DNA of 64,000 nt from Candidatus Rokuibacteriota bacterium (GTDB taxonomy: Bacteria > Methylomirabilota > Methylomirabilia > Rokubacteriales > CSP1-6). The position numbers and the translations under genes are program-made. Below, in pieces: positions 33,320 to 41,258 of this stretch. Where the stretch lies: positions 18,728-82,727 of the forward strand of contig QHSI01000105.1 in NCBI GenBank assembly GCA_003221515.1. The letters are read 5' to 3'. Under the pieces are notes generated by a model that was not told where the DNA came from, did not search any database, and worked only from the letters and a program-made list of their open reading frames with translations. Numbering within the stretch: position 1 is the first letter of the stretch; every line of letters begins with the position of its first letter.

Positions 33320-34527
33320 GGAGCCCTCTCCCGAACGACTGGCGGCGCAACGTCTGGGCGCTCACGCTGACGGTCTTCGTGGCCTTCGTCGGCTTCCAGT
33401 TCTTCACCCCGTTCCTGCCTCTCTACATCCGCGAGCTCGGCGTCACGGAGCCGTCGCGGATCGCGCTGTGGGCCGGCCTCATCGCGGCGGTCACGCCGGC
33501 GATGTCGGGGCTCCTGTCGCCCCTCTTCGGCCGCCTCGCCGATCGCTTCGGCCGCAAGATGATGCTGATCCGGTCGCTGATCGGCTTCGTCGTGATCGTG
33601 GCCCTGATGGGGCTCGTCACGTCGGTCTGGCAGCTCTTTCTCGCCCGCGCGCTCATGGGGCTCTTCGCCGGCTTCACGCCGATGGTGATGGCGCTCACCA
33701 GCGTCTCGGCGCCGCGCGACAAGGTGCCGGCGGCCATCGGGCTCGTGCAATCCGCCCAGCTCCTGAGCGTCGCGGTGGGGCCGGCCATCGGCGGCTACGT
33801 CGCCTCGCACTTCGGGATCCGGTACGCGTTCTTCGCGACGGCGGGGCTCTGCGGGCTCGCGCTGATCGCGCTGATCGTCCTGTTCCAGGAAGTCTCCGAC
33901 GTGGCCCCGGGCGCCGCCCGGGCGGCGACGCAGCTGCCGCTGCGGCGCGTGTTCGAGTATCCGCACTTCGGCGTGCTGGTCGGGCTCCTGCTGATGGCCC
34001 AGTTCCTCGACCGGGGACTGGCGCTGCTGATCCCGCTGCAGGTCGCTCATCTGCCGGGCGTGCAGGCGATCGCCGCGGTCTCGGGCGCGATCATCTCGAT
34101 CGGGGCGGTGGCGGCGACCACGTCGGCCAACGTCGCCGCGCGGCTCTCGCGCGACGTTCCCTCGGCCCGGCTGCTCCTGATCGGCCTGCTGATCGGCGGG
34201 CCGCTCTGCGCCGCGATGGCGCTGCCCCGCGAGTGGGTCGCGCTGCTCGTGCTGCGGACGCTCGTCGGGCTCTGTCTCGGCGCGGCGATCACGCTCACCT
34301 ACGCGCTCGGGGCGATGGTCGTGCCCGCCGAGCATCGCGGCGCGGCGTTCGGCTGGCTCGGGATGGGGCTCCAGGTGGGCACCGCGGCGAGCCCGCTGGT
34401 GACCGGCGCCATCGCGGCCGTCAGCATCCCCGGGGCCTTCGTCTTCGACGGCGTGCTCGCCTGGGCGGCGGCCGCGCTCCTCGCCTTCGGCGCGCGGGGG
34501 CTCCGCTCGCGCCCGGCTCACTCGTAG
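33316..34527 (+). CDS. Major facilitator superfamily transporter
   Basis: 403 residues with about twelve hydrophobic segments. The loop 2-3 signature GRLADRFGRKMML is conserved, and the start WRRNVWALTLTVFVAFVGFQ is typical of MFS drug or metabolite exporters. Fused with a 4-nt overlap to the acyl-CoA synthetase gene, it may bring in that enzyme's substrate or export a product. Its 3' end overlaps the convergent enoyl-CoA hydratase gene by 10 nt. Confidence 0.9.
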   Translation: MRSPLPNDWRRNVWALTLTVFVAFVGFQFFTPFLPLYIRELGVTEPSRIALWAGLIAAVTPAMSGLLSPLFGRLADRFGRKMMLIRSLIGFVVIVALMGLVTSVWQLFLARALMGLFAGFTPMVMALTSVSAPRDKVPAAIGLVQSAQLLSVAVGPAIGGYVASHFGIRYAFFATAGLCGLALIALIVLFQEVSDVAPGAARAATQLPLRRVFEYPHFGVLVGLLLMAQFLDRGLALLIPLQVAHLPGVQAIAAVSGAIISIGAVAATTSANVAARLSRDVPSARLLLIGLLIGGPLCAAMALPREWVALLVLRTLVGLCLGAAITLTYALGAMVVPAEHRGAAFGWLGMGLQVGTAASPLVTGAIAAVSIPGAFVFDGVLAWAAAALLAFGARGLRSRPAHS

Positions 34528-35273
34528 CGGGGCCGGCGCTTCTCGCGAAACGCCGCGACGCCCTCCCGGAAGTGCGCGCTGGCCCGCACCCGGTCGCCGA
34601 GCTCCTGCTCCAGCGGCTCGCGCGCGAGCGCGTGCTCGGCGATCGTCGCGCTGATCTGCTGCTTCACCGCCTGGACGGCCGACGGACTGTTGGCGGCGAT
34701 CAGCTCGGCGGTCTCGAGCGCCCACGCCATGAGCGCGTCGGCCTCCACCACCCGGTTGACGAGCCCGAGGCGGGCGGCCTCGTGAGCGTCGACGAGCTTG
34801 CCGGTCAGCAGGAAGTCCATGGCGTGGACGTGGCCGATCTGCTGGACGAGCTTCACGGTCGCGCCGCCGAACGGGTAGACCGACCAGCGGACCTCCGGGA
34901 GCCCGAACCGGGCGTGCGGCGCCGCCGCGCGGACGTCGGTGGAGAGGAGCAGCTCCACGCCGCCGCCGACGCAGTCGCCGTTGACGGCCGCGACGATGGG
35001 CTTGGAGTACACGTGGTGCTTCAGCAGGGCGTGGTTGACGATGCGCGCGATGTCGGGCGACGCCGAGAGATCGCCGCTCATGTCGGCGCCGGCGCTGAAG
35101 GCGCGCTCGCCGGCACCGGTGAGCACGATGCAGCGGCAGCTCGCGCGCTCCAGCTCGTCCCAGAGCCGCCCGAGGTCTTCCATCATCGCGCGCGACATCG
35201 CATTGAGACGGGGCTGGTTGTCGATGGTCACGACGGCGACGTGTCGACCGTGCTCGCGAACCTTGATCTCCAT
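34518..35273 (-). CDS. Enoyl-CoA hydratase/isomerase family protein
   Basis: 251 residues of the crotonase fold. FSAGADMSG (59-67) forms the first oxyanion strand and NGDCVGGGVELLLSTDVRA the second. Both glutamates of classical enoyl-CoA hydratases are kept, 20 residues apart: E107 in GGGVE and E127 in FGLPEV. Hydration of a 2-enoyl-CoA is therefore plausible. The usual IPGAGGTQRL segment reads VYPFGGATVKL. It is in a unit with the quinone oxidoreductase gene (3-nt gap) and probably serves the same acyl-CoA pathway as the ligase. Confidence 0.88.
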   Translation of the reverse strand: MEIKVREHGRHVAVVTIDNQPRLNAMSRAMMEDLGRLWDELERASCRCIVLTGAGERAFSAGADMSGDLSASPDIARIVNHALLKHHVYSKPIVAAVNGDCVGGGVELLLSTDVRAAAPHARFGLPEVRWSVYPFGGATVKLVQQIGHVHAMDFLLTGKLVDAHEAARLGLVNRVVEADALMAWALETAELIAANSPSAVQAVKQQISATIAEHALAREPLEQELGDRVRASAHFREGVAAFREKRRPRYE

Positions 35274-35276
35274 CGA

Positions 35277-36266
35277 TCAGCGCAGGTCCGGGACGACGAC
35301 GACCTTGCCGTGGGCCTTGCGGTCGGTCAGGAGGCGGATCGCCTCGACGCTCCGCTCGAGCGGCAGGCGATGCGAGATGCATGGCCGGAGCTTGCCTTCC
35401 TCGTACCAGCGCAGCAGCTCGTCGACCGACCGGTGGAGCTTGTCCGGTGCGTTCCAGCGGAAGTAGCGCAGCGAGCAGCCGAGCGCCGCGCGGTTCTTCA
35501 CCAGGAGCCGGTTCGCCGGGATCTGCTGCACGCCGCCGACGAAGCCGACGATCAGGATGCGGCCGCCCCAGCCGAGCGCGGACAGCGCCGCGTCGAAGAG
35601 ATCGCCGCCGACCGGATCGAAGCACACGTCCGCGCCCTTGCTATCGGTCAGCGCCATCACCCGCTCGGTCAGGTTCTCGGTCGCGTAGTTGACGAGCGCG
35701 TCCGCGCCGTGCTCGCGGGCCACCGCGAGCTTCTCCGGCGTGCTGGCGCCCGCGATCACCCGCGCGCCCATGGCGTTGCCGATCTCGACCGCGGTGAGCC
35801 CGACGCCACCCGCGGCGCCCAGCACGAGCAGCGTCTCGCCGGCCTCGAGCCTCCCCTGCCAGCGGATGGCCACGTGGCTCGAAATGTACGCGACCGGAAA
35901 CGCGCCCGCCTCCTCGAAGCTCATTCCGGACGGAATGGCGTACGTCTCGGACTCGGGCGCCACGGCCATCTCGGCGAGCCCGCCGTAGGCGAGAATCGCC
36001 ATCACGCGGTCGCCGGGCTTCAGCCGCGTCACGCCCTGGCCGCACGCGGCGACGACGCCAGCCGTCTCGAGCCCCGGGCTGAACGGCGGATCCGGCTTCG
36101 TCTGGTAGCGCCCGGCGGTCATGAGCGCGTCCGCGTAGTTGACCGCCGTCGCCTTCACGGCGATCAGCACCTCGCCCGGCTTCGGCGTGGGCGCCGTGAC
36201 CTCCTCGACCTTCAGGCCCTCGACGTCGCCGAACGCGCGACAGATCACGGCCCGCATGCGCGTCAT
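35277..36266 (-). CDS. NADPH:quinone oxidoreductase-like zinc-independent MDR enzyme
   Basis: About 330 residues from ATG 36,266. Medium-chain dehydrogenase/reductase fold: MRAVICRAFGDVEGLKVEEV, AVNYADALMTAGRYQ, SPGLETAGVV and the dinucleotide motif LVLGAAGGVGLTAVEIGNAM. The cysteines that bind structural zinc in alcohol dehydrogenases are missing, as in the quinone-reductase branch. The frame stays open to 36,356, but the extra 30 residues are unlike the family. The ATG at 36,266 overlaps the stop of a 16-codon upstream frame that has the better ribosome site. Confidence 0.88.
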   Translation of the reverse strand: MTRMRAVICRAFGDVEGLKVEEVTAPTPKPGEVLIAVKATAVNYADALMTAGRYQTKPDPPFSPGLETAGVVAACGQGVTRLKPGDRVMAILAYGGLAEMAVAPESETYAIPSGMSFEEAGAFPVAYISSHVAIRWQGRLEAGETLLVLGAAGGVGLTAVEIGNAMGARVIAGASTPEKLAVAREHGADALVNYATENLTERVMALTDSKGADVCFDPVGGDLFDAALSALGWGGRILIVGFVGGVQQIPANRLLVKNRAALGCSLRYFRWNAPDKLHRSVDELLRWYEEGKLRPCISHRLPLERSVEAIRLLTDRKAHGKVVVVPDLR

Positions 36267-36313
36267 GGGCTCGTGGCCAGGTAGCGCGGCGGCTCTCTCC
36301 GCGTCGCGGTCAT
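36263..36313 (-). CDS. Possible 16-codon leader peptide coupled to the quinone oxidoreductase gene
   Basis: ATG 36,313 is preceded by GGAGG at 6 nt, a strong ribosome site. It opens a 16-residue frame, MTATRREPPRYLATSP, whose TGA overlaps the oxidoreductase ATG (ATGA). The main gene has no ribosome site of its own, so translation may depend on this leader. Too short to judge by homology. Confidence 0.35.
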   Translation of the reverse strand: MTATRREPPRYLATSP

Positions 36314-36343
36314 GAGGATCCTCCTGGCAGGCGATATTATCCG

Positions 36344-36496
36344 ATGCGGCAGTCATCGGGAGGCTCGGACGGAGGCTACGTCGATCCGGTGCTCGGCGGC
36401 GGCTTCAGCAACATCGCGTCGTACCTCGTGCTGATCGGCGTGCTCTTCGCGCGTCCCTACGGCCTCTTCGGGGAGGCGGATATCGAGCGCGTCTGA
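36344..36496 (+). pseudogene. Remnant of a LivH-type branched-chain amino-acid ABC permease (C-terminus only)
   Basis: A 50-codon frame whose end, GGGFSNIASYLVLIGVLFAR followed by PYGLFGEADIERV, matches the last helix and tail of LivH-type permeases (normally near 290 residues). No upstream permease sequence, ATPase or binding protein is present, so this is a relic. The frame happens to open with an ATG. It implies that a Liv transporter once lay here and was mostly deleted when the neighbouring region was rearranged. Confidence 0.65.
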
Positions 36497-36538
36497 GCCT
36501 CCGAAATCGATGGCCGTATTCTGTCAGCCTCCGGAAAA
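36496..36538. repeat. Imperfect direct repeats behind the livH relic
   Basis: AGCCTCCGAAA (36,496-36,506) and AGCCTCCGGAAAA (36,526-36,538), 30 nt apart, begin at the relic's stop codon. Paired sites like these can be transposase-binding repeats at the end of an insertion sequence, but no transposase or matching far end is seen. Confidence 0.3.
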
Positions 36539-36634
36539 GACTGCGCCACCTTGTCCAGTCTCTGACCAGGGCCCTTCGGTTTCCGGCCCCGCCAAGTCCC
36601 TGAGAAACCGCGCCTAGTCGGCCGCAAAGCCCGA

Positions 36635-36650
36635 TGGCACCCGCCGTGCA
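36635..36650 (+). promoter_or_regulatory. Sigma-54-like (-24/-12) promoter for the DUF3568-like lipoprotein
   Basis: TGGCACCCGCCGTGCA matches TGGCACG-N4-TTGCW at 14 of 16 positions. The predicted start near 36,661 lies about 24 nt before the ATG, with a GGGAGAGAGAG purine tract as ribosome site. A dyad GACTG-N12-CAGTC (36,539-36,560) about 90-110 nt upstream of the -12 could be an activator site. Confidence 0.5.
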
Positions 36651-36684
36651 CTGGTGAGCTTGCGGGAGAGAGAGTGAGTCAGCC

Positions 36685-37131
36685 ATGAGAAGGCAAGTGG
36701 TACGGGTGATGATCGCGGTGGCGCTGCTCGTGAATCTGCAGGGCTGCGCGGCCGTGGCGTTGACGCTCCTGAGCGCAGGGGCCAGTGTGGGCGGCAGCGC
36801 CGGGATCGACTACACCATGAACGGCGCCGCGACCCGGACGTTCACTGCAGGGCACGACCAGCTGCGCGGCGCGGTCCTGACAACCCTCCGCCGTATGGCC
36901 ATCACCGTGAAAGCCGACGCCAGCACCGACGAGGGACGGAAGATCGTCGCCCAGGCAATCGATCGCAGCGTGGAGATCGAGCTCGAGCGGCTCACCACGA
37001 AGGCCACGCGCATGCGTGTGGTCGTCAAGCAGGGGATCTTCTTCCGCGATCGAGCGACGGCGGGCGAGATCATCGCCAAGACCGGACAGATCGTCGAAAA
37101 CGGCACGAAAATCACCAGTAACGCCAACTGA
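36685..37131 (+). CDS. DUF3568-like lipoprotein
   Basis: 148 residues. The signal peptide is basic, then hydrophobic, and ends LVNLQGC, so the mature protein is lipidated at that cysteine. The rest reads like the DUF3568 family: GIDYTMNGAATRTF, then LRGAVLTTLRRMAITV, VEIELERLTTKATRMRVVVK and FFRDRATAGEIIAKT. These small envelope lipoproteins have no assigned function. It is followed 12 nt later by another secreted protein and preceded by a sigma-54-like promoter, so the pair probably belongs to an envelope or exopolysaccharide regulon. Confidence 0.8.
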   Translation: MRRQVVRVMIAVALLVNLQGCAAVALTLLSAGASVGGSAGIDYTMNGAATRTFTAGHDQLRGAVLTTLRRMAITVKADASTDEGRKIVAQAIDRSVEIELERLTTKATRMRVVVKQGIFFRDRATAGEIIAKTGQIVENGTKITSNAN

Positions 37132-37143
37132 ACGGAGCGCCCC

Positions 37144-37503
37144 ATGAAGCGAAGGATCGTGCACGGCCTCGGCGTACTCATGCTCGCGATGGCATCCACG
37201 GCGGCCGCGGAGCCGCCGTCGAGGCCGGCGCCTCCGCCGGCGATCGCGTCGGCCAATACGCCGAGCCCGTTCGCCTCGCTCTCACCGGGGAATAGAAGGA
37301 TCGCGGTCGCTCTCTTCGAGTCTCAGAGGCCGACCGCTCAGCACGCGCAGTCGATGACGCTGGAGCGGATCGCGGAGGAAAAGCGGAGCGGCAAGACCTG
37401 GAACGAGGTGTTCCAGGCGATGAAGTCGCAGGGGCTCATCCAGGCCGAGACGCTCGCGCAGGTGCTGGGCCGCCACGATCGCGCTCGTTACAACCGTTCG
37501 TAG
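37144..37503 (+). CDS. Small secreted protein of unknown function
   Basis: 119 residues. A clear Sec signal peptide (MKRRIVHGLGVLMLAMASTA, cleavage after AAA) is followed by a proline-rich stretch. A short helical domain then contains LSPGNRRIAVALFESQ, MTLERIAEEKRSGKTWNEVF and SQGLIQAETLAQVLGRH. I do not recognise the family. It should be periplasmic or exported. Co-transcription with the lipoprotein upstream is likely (12-nt gap). The downstream gene is convergent, with only 14 nt between. Confidence 0.7.
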   Translation: MKRRIVHGLGVLMLAMASTAAAEPPSRPAPPPAIASANTPSPFASLSPGNRRIAVALFESQRPTAQHAQSMTLERIAEEKRSGKTWNEVFQAMKSQGLIQAETLAQVLGRHDRARYNRS

Positions 37504-37517
37504 GCGGGTGCGCTGGA

Positions 37518-38708
37518 TCAGGCGTCGAGGTCGCGCTCGATCACGAACGGGACGGTCATCAGGGTCAGCGCGACGAGCAGGACCTCGGTGTCGCCGAAGT
37601 TGTATTCGAAGAGCCCCGCGACGAGAAAGGCCGCGATCGCGGCCATCGAGCCCAGCACGAGCCCCCTCGCCTCCTCATCCTCCGGCGGGATGCGCCTGAG
37701 CACACGACCCGAGGCGCCGAAGAAGGCCACCCAGATCGCGACCCACGCGGCCAGGCCCGGGATCCCGCGCTCGGCCGCGATCTGCAGCGGCGTGTCGTGC
37801 AGGTGGCTGGTCGAGCGCCGCAGCGCCTCCGGCGACGCGACGATCGGGTAGACGTTTTTGATCTGGCCGGGCCCGATCCCGGTGATCAGGTGCGCGCCGG
37901 CGACGCGCAGCCCCGTTTCGAGCATCGCCAGCCGGTCCCGCGTCGTGTCGTCGTTGAAGTCGCCCACGCTGCGCAGCCGCTTCAGCGTGCGCGGCTCCAC
38001 CGCGATCGCGCCGGCCACCACCAGCACCAGCGCCGCCAGCGCCAGCCAGCGCCGGCGAAGCCCCAGCGTGCATCCGACGCCGCCGACCGCGAAACCAACC
38101 CACGCGCCGCGCACCGAGCTGAGCCCGAGCGCCAACACGGACGCGAGCCACGCCGGCAGCGCCCAGACGAGCGCGCGCCCGCCGCGCACCAGGCGCGGCA
38201 GCGCGCTCACCAGCACGAGCGTGAGGACGCCGGCCAGCGTCATGTAGATCGAGAAGAAGCCGCGGGCGCGGCCGCATTTTCTGAAGACCAGCCGGACGAG
38301 CGCCCCGCCCGACTCGACGGTGCCCCCGGCGGGACAGAACGAGACCTGGACGATCGACACGAGCGCCACCACCGAAACGGCGATGAACAGGCCCTCCGCG
38401 AAGCGCCGCGCGACGTGACCGTTCGGGAGCGCGTGCAGCACGACGTAGAACGCGCCCAGCGTGAGGAGCCCGCGCGAGGACAGCAGGCTCTCGCGCGGCC
38501 GGTCAGAGGCGAGCGCGGCGACGAGGGTCCAGACCGCGAAGGCGACGAAGGGCCCGAGCAGCGGCCAGCGGACACGCAGGGTTCCCGCCGGTCGAGGGCC
38601 GAACACGAGCCAGAGGGCGAGGACGACGAGCGTCGTCTCGGCGAGCGTGATGGACGCGGCCAGGCCCGCCACGAGCGCCACGAGCAGGGTGCCGCGGACG
38701 CCGTTCAA
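37518..38708 (-). CDS. O-antigen ligase / Wzy-type polymerase family membrane protein
   Basis: 396 residues, about ten to eleven hydrophobic segments with one large periplasmic loop. The Wzy_C signature is GVRVAGAHLITGIGPGQIKN, then the histidine in LRRSTSHLHDTPLQIAAERG, a pattern shared by WaaL ligases and Wzy polymerases. Ligase and polymerase cannot be told apart by eye; in a locus with an initiating transferase a polymerase is likely. TTG start overlapping the stop of the upstream gene (TTGA). Last gene of the long minus-strand glycan unit. Confidence 0.87.
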   Translation of the reverse strand: MNGVRGTLLVALVAGLAASITLAETTLVVLALWLVFGPRPAGTLRVRWPLLGPFVAFAVWTLVAALASDRPRESLLSSRGLLTLGAFYVVLHALPNGHVARRFAEGLFIAVSVVALVSIVQVSFCPAGGTVESGGALVRLVFRKCGRARGFFSIYMTLAGVLTLVLVSALPRLVRGGRALVWALPAWLASVLALGLSSVRGAWVGFAVGGVGCTLGLRRRWLALAALVLVVAGAIAVEPRTLKRLRSVGDFNDDTTRDRLAMLETGLRVAGAHLITGIGPGQIKNVYPIVASPEALRRSTSHLHDTPLQIAAERGIPGLAAWVAIWVAFFGASGRVLRRIPPEDEEARGLVLGSMAAIAAFLVAGLFEYNFGDTEVLLVALTLMTVPFVIERDLDA

Positions 38709-40090
38709 TACGCGTTGCGGTTACGGAAGTACCAAAGCGTCTGAACCAGGATCTTCAGGTCGAAGGCGAGGCTCCACCGCTCGATGTAGTACAGGTCGCA
38801 CTCGATCCGGCGCTCGATCGACGTGTTACCCCGCCAGCCGTTGATCTGGGCCCAGCCGGTGATGCCGGCCTTCACCTTGTGGCGCAGCATGTAGCCGGGC
38901 ACGCGCCGCCGGAACTCCTCGACGAAGCTCGGGCGCTCGGGGCGCGGCCCGACGAGGCTCATCTCGCCCCGGAGCACGTTGAAGAACTGCGGCAGCTCGT
39001 CGAAGCTCCAGCGCCGGAGGAAGGCGCCCAGCCGCGTGCGGCGCGGATCGTCGGGGCGCGCCCACACCGGGCCGGTGTGCGCCTCGGCGTCGACCTCCAT
39101 GGTCCGGAACTTCAGCATGTGGAAGCGTCGCCCGTCGACGCCCATGCGCTCCTGGTGGAAGAGCACGGGCCCGGACGAGGTGAGCTTGAGCGCGGCGGCG
39201 ATCGCCAGCATGGCCGGCCCGGCCAGCACCAGCGCGAGCGCGCCGAAGACCAGGTCGAAGGATCGCTTGAGGACACGGTTCCACCCGTAGAGTGGCGACT
39301 CGCGGAGGTGGATGAACGGCACCGTCTCGAACTCTTCGACGCCGCCGCGCAGCGACGCCAGGCCGAAGACGTCGGGCACGAGGTGGATGGCGACCGGATC
39401 GTCGCCGACGCCGGTGAGCACGCTGGTCAGCCGCGAGTAGTCGGCGTGCGGAAGCGCGATGAACACGACGTCGACCGAATGCCGGTCGAGGATCGCGCGG
39501 ACGTCGTCGATGCCGCCGAGCCAGCGGACGCCCTCGGGGACCTCGCTCTTGTCGCTCAGCATCCCGAGCACCCGAATCCCGACGTCCGGCCGCCGGCGCA
39601 GCACCCGCAAGACCTCGGCGGCCGGCTCGCCGCCGCCGACGACGATCGCGTAGCGCTGGTTGTAACCGTGACGTCGCGCCACGCGCATCGCTTCGCGGAA
39701 CACCGCGCGCGAAAAGCTGACCGCGACGACCGACTCGGCCCAGAAGATCACAATGACGAGGCGCGAGTAGTCGTACCCGCGGAAGGCGAACGTCATGATC
39801 GCGACGAGCACCAGCACACCGAGGGTCGAGGCCTTGGCGACGTCGAGCCACTCCGACACCCGCGAGCCCAGGCGGCTCGGCCGGTACAGGTCGAACGCGC
39901 GAAACGCGAAGCCCCAGACGACGAGGATCGGAAGCAGCTGGAGCGCATAATTCGAGAACGGGGGCAGGTCGCCGACGTAGCGGAGGAGATGGAAGCGAAT
40001 CCCGTACGCCAGCATCCAGCAGACGGCGATCAGCACGAGATCGAAGGCCAGCGTGAGGTGCTCGAACAACCGCGAGTGGGCCTTCAGCAC
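38705..40090 (-). CDS. Initiating undecaprenyl-phosphate sugar-1-phosphate transferase (WcaJ/WbaP type)
   Basis: 461 residues from GTG 40,090. Four N-terminal membrane helices, a CoA-binding-like Rossmann domain (YAIVVGGGEPAAEVLRVLRR), a fifth helix at FDLVFGALALVLAGPAMLAI, then the catalytic bacterial sugar-transferase domain. That domain has MLKFRTMEVDAE, DELPQFFNVLRGEMSLVGPR and KAGITGWAQINGWRGNTS. It attaches the first sugar phosphate, often glucose, to undecaprenyl phosphate and so starts each repeat unit. Overlaps its neighbours on both sides (TTGA and a 7-nt overlap). Confidence 0.93.
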   Translation of the reverse strand: MLKAHSRLFEHLTLAFDLVLIAVCWMLAYGIRFHLLRYVGDLPPFSNYALQLLPILVVWGFAFRAFDLYRPSRLGSRVSEWLDVAKASTLGVLVLVAIMTFAFRGYDYSRLVIVIFWAESVVAVSFSRAVFREAMRVARRHGYNQRYAIVVGGGEPAAEVLRVLRRRPDVGIRVLGMLSDKSEVPEGVRWLGGIDDVRAILDRHSVDVVFIALPHADYSRLTSVLTGVGDDPVAIHLVPDVFGLASLRGGVEEFETVPFIHLRESPLYGWNRVLKRSFDLVFGALALVLAGPAMLAIAAALKLTSSGPVLFHQERMGVDGRRFHMLKFRTMEVDAEAHTGPVWARPDDPRRTRLGAFLRRWSFDELPQFFNVLRGEMSLVGPRPERPSFVEEFRRRVPGYMLRHKVKAGITGWAQINGWRGNTSIERRIECDLYYIERWSLAFDLKILVQTLWYFRNRNAY

Positions 40091-41247
40091 GCTCGCCTCG
40101 TCTGGTGCTCGCGCCAGCGGCGCTCGATCCATTCGCGGAGCCGCTGCTTGAAGATCGGCCGGTCGAACTGCTCGGCGCGGGCCCGCAGCGCCTTGGGATC
40201 GAATCGATCCCGCGCGCGCTCGAATCTGAGCATCGCGTCCACGAGCGCGTCGACCGACTGTTCGGTGAAGAAGAGCGCCGTCGGCGGCCTGTCGCCGTCG
40301 TCGAGCCCTACCATCGTCTCGACCGCGCCGCCCTTGCGGAGCGCGATCGTCGGCCGCCCCGCCGCCGCCGCCTCGAGCGGGGCGATCCCGAAATCCTCGA
40401 CGACCGGGAACACGAGCGCGCGGCAGCGTCTGTAGAGCTCGGCCACTTCCGTGTCCGAGCGGTAGCCGAGGAACGTCACGCTGGGTCCGGCCAGCGCGCG
40501 AAGCCGCGACTCCTCTGGGCCGGTCCCAACGACGACAAGCCGACGGTCGAGGCGCGTCGCCGCCTCGACCGCGAGATCGATGCGCTTGTACGGGATCAGC
40601 GCCGACACGACGAGATAATAGTCGTCGGTCGCGTCGGCGATCTCGAAGCGCGAAACGTCGACCGGCGGATAGATCACCTCCGCCGAGCGGTCGTAGATGC
40701 GCCGGATCCGCTCGGCGATGTAGTTGGAGATCGCGACGAACTCGTGGACGCCGTTGGTGCGACGGTCCCACGACCGGAGCCTCTTCGCCACCGGACCGGC
40801 GAGCAGGCGCACCATACCGCGGCGCCGTCCGACGTATTCGCCGTACATGTCCCACAAATACCGCATCGGAGAAAAGCAATAGCACAGATGAAGGGCGCCG
40901 GGAGCTACGGGTGCGCCTTTTGCCACGCAGTGGCTCATCGAGAGCACCAGGTCGTAGCCGCGCAGATCCAGACGCTGGATCGCCAATGGGAACGCCGGCA
41001 GGTAGTAGCGCTTGAGACCCAGTGATGCCTCTGAACGGTACTCCGCAGTGGCCGGCGGTAACCGCTGGATGAACGACGTGATGATGCGCCGTCGCTCGAT
41101 GACGGGGCTGACGCTGCCGGGCACGTGCACCAGCGTGAAGAGCGGCGCGTCGGGAAAGAGCTCGCACAGCACCTCGAGGCAGCGCTCGCCACCCCGCATT
41201 CCCGTCAGCCAGTCGTGGACGAGGGCGACGCGCGCGCCCGAGATCAC
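40084..41247 (-). CDS. Glycosyltransferase family 4 (mannosyltransferase-like)
   Basis: 387 residues from GTG 41,247, chosen because GGGAG precedes it and VISGARVALVHDWLTGMRGG is the usual start. GT-B fold: N-terminal donor-independent domain with LHLCYCFSPMRYLWDMYGEY, and C-terminal EVIYPPVDVSRFE, LVVSALIPYKRIDLAVEA and PVVEDFGIAPLEAAAAGRPT (the E-x7-E nucleotide-sugar site). The CYCFSPMRYLWD block is typical of GDP-mannose-dependent enzymes. It fits with the GDP-mannose dehydratase-like gene encoded just upstream. Confidence 0.88.
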   Translation of the reverse strand: MISGARVALVHDWLTGMRGGERCLEVLCELFPDAPLFTLVHVPGSVSPVIERRRIITSFIQRLPPATAEYRSEASLGLKRYYLPAFPLAIQRLDLRGYDLVLSMSHCVAKGAPVAPGALHLCYCFSPMRYLWDMYGEYVGRRRGMVRLLAGPVAKRLRSWDRRTNGVHEFVAISNYIAERIRRIYDRSAEVIYPPVDVSRFEIADATDDYYLVVSALIPYKRIDLAVEAATRLDRRLVVVGTGPEESRLRALAGPSVTFLGYRSDTEVAELYRRCRALVFPVVEDFGIAPLEAAAAGRPTIALRKGGAVETMVGLDDGDRPPTALFFTEQSVDALVDAMLRFERARDRFDPKALRARAEQFDRPIFKQRLREWIERRWREHQTRRAC

Positions 41248-41258
41248 GTCCGCTCCCG

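Noticed and set aside
33070..35625. Very long minus-strand frame across the MFS and synthetase genes
   Set aside because: Composition is R/G/A/D-rich with no recognisable motif, and it runs over several genes with clear products.
36267..36356. 30-codon upstream extension of the quinone oxidoreductase (ATG 36,356)
   Set aside because: The added residues are unlike the MDR family, which starts at MRAVICRAFG.
36496..36684. Insertion sequence near the livH relic
   Set aside because: Paired repeats are present but no transposase, terminal inverted repeat pair or target duplication could be found.
37800..38750. Plus-strand frames within the O-antigen ligase region
   Set aside because: Antisense shadows; the minus strand encodes a polytopic Wzy_C protein.
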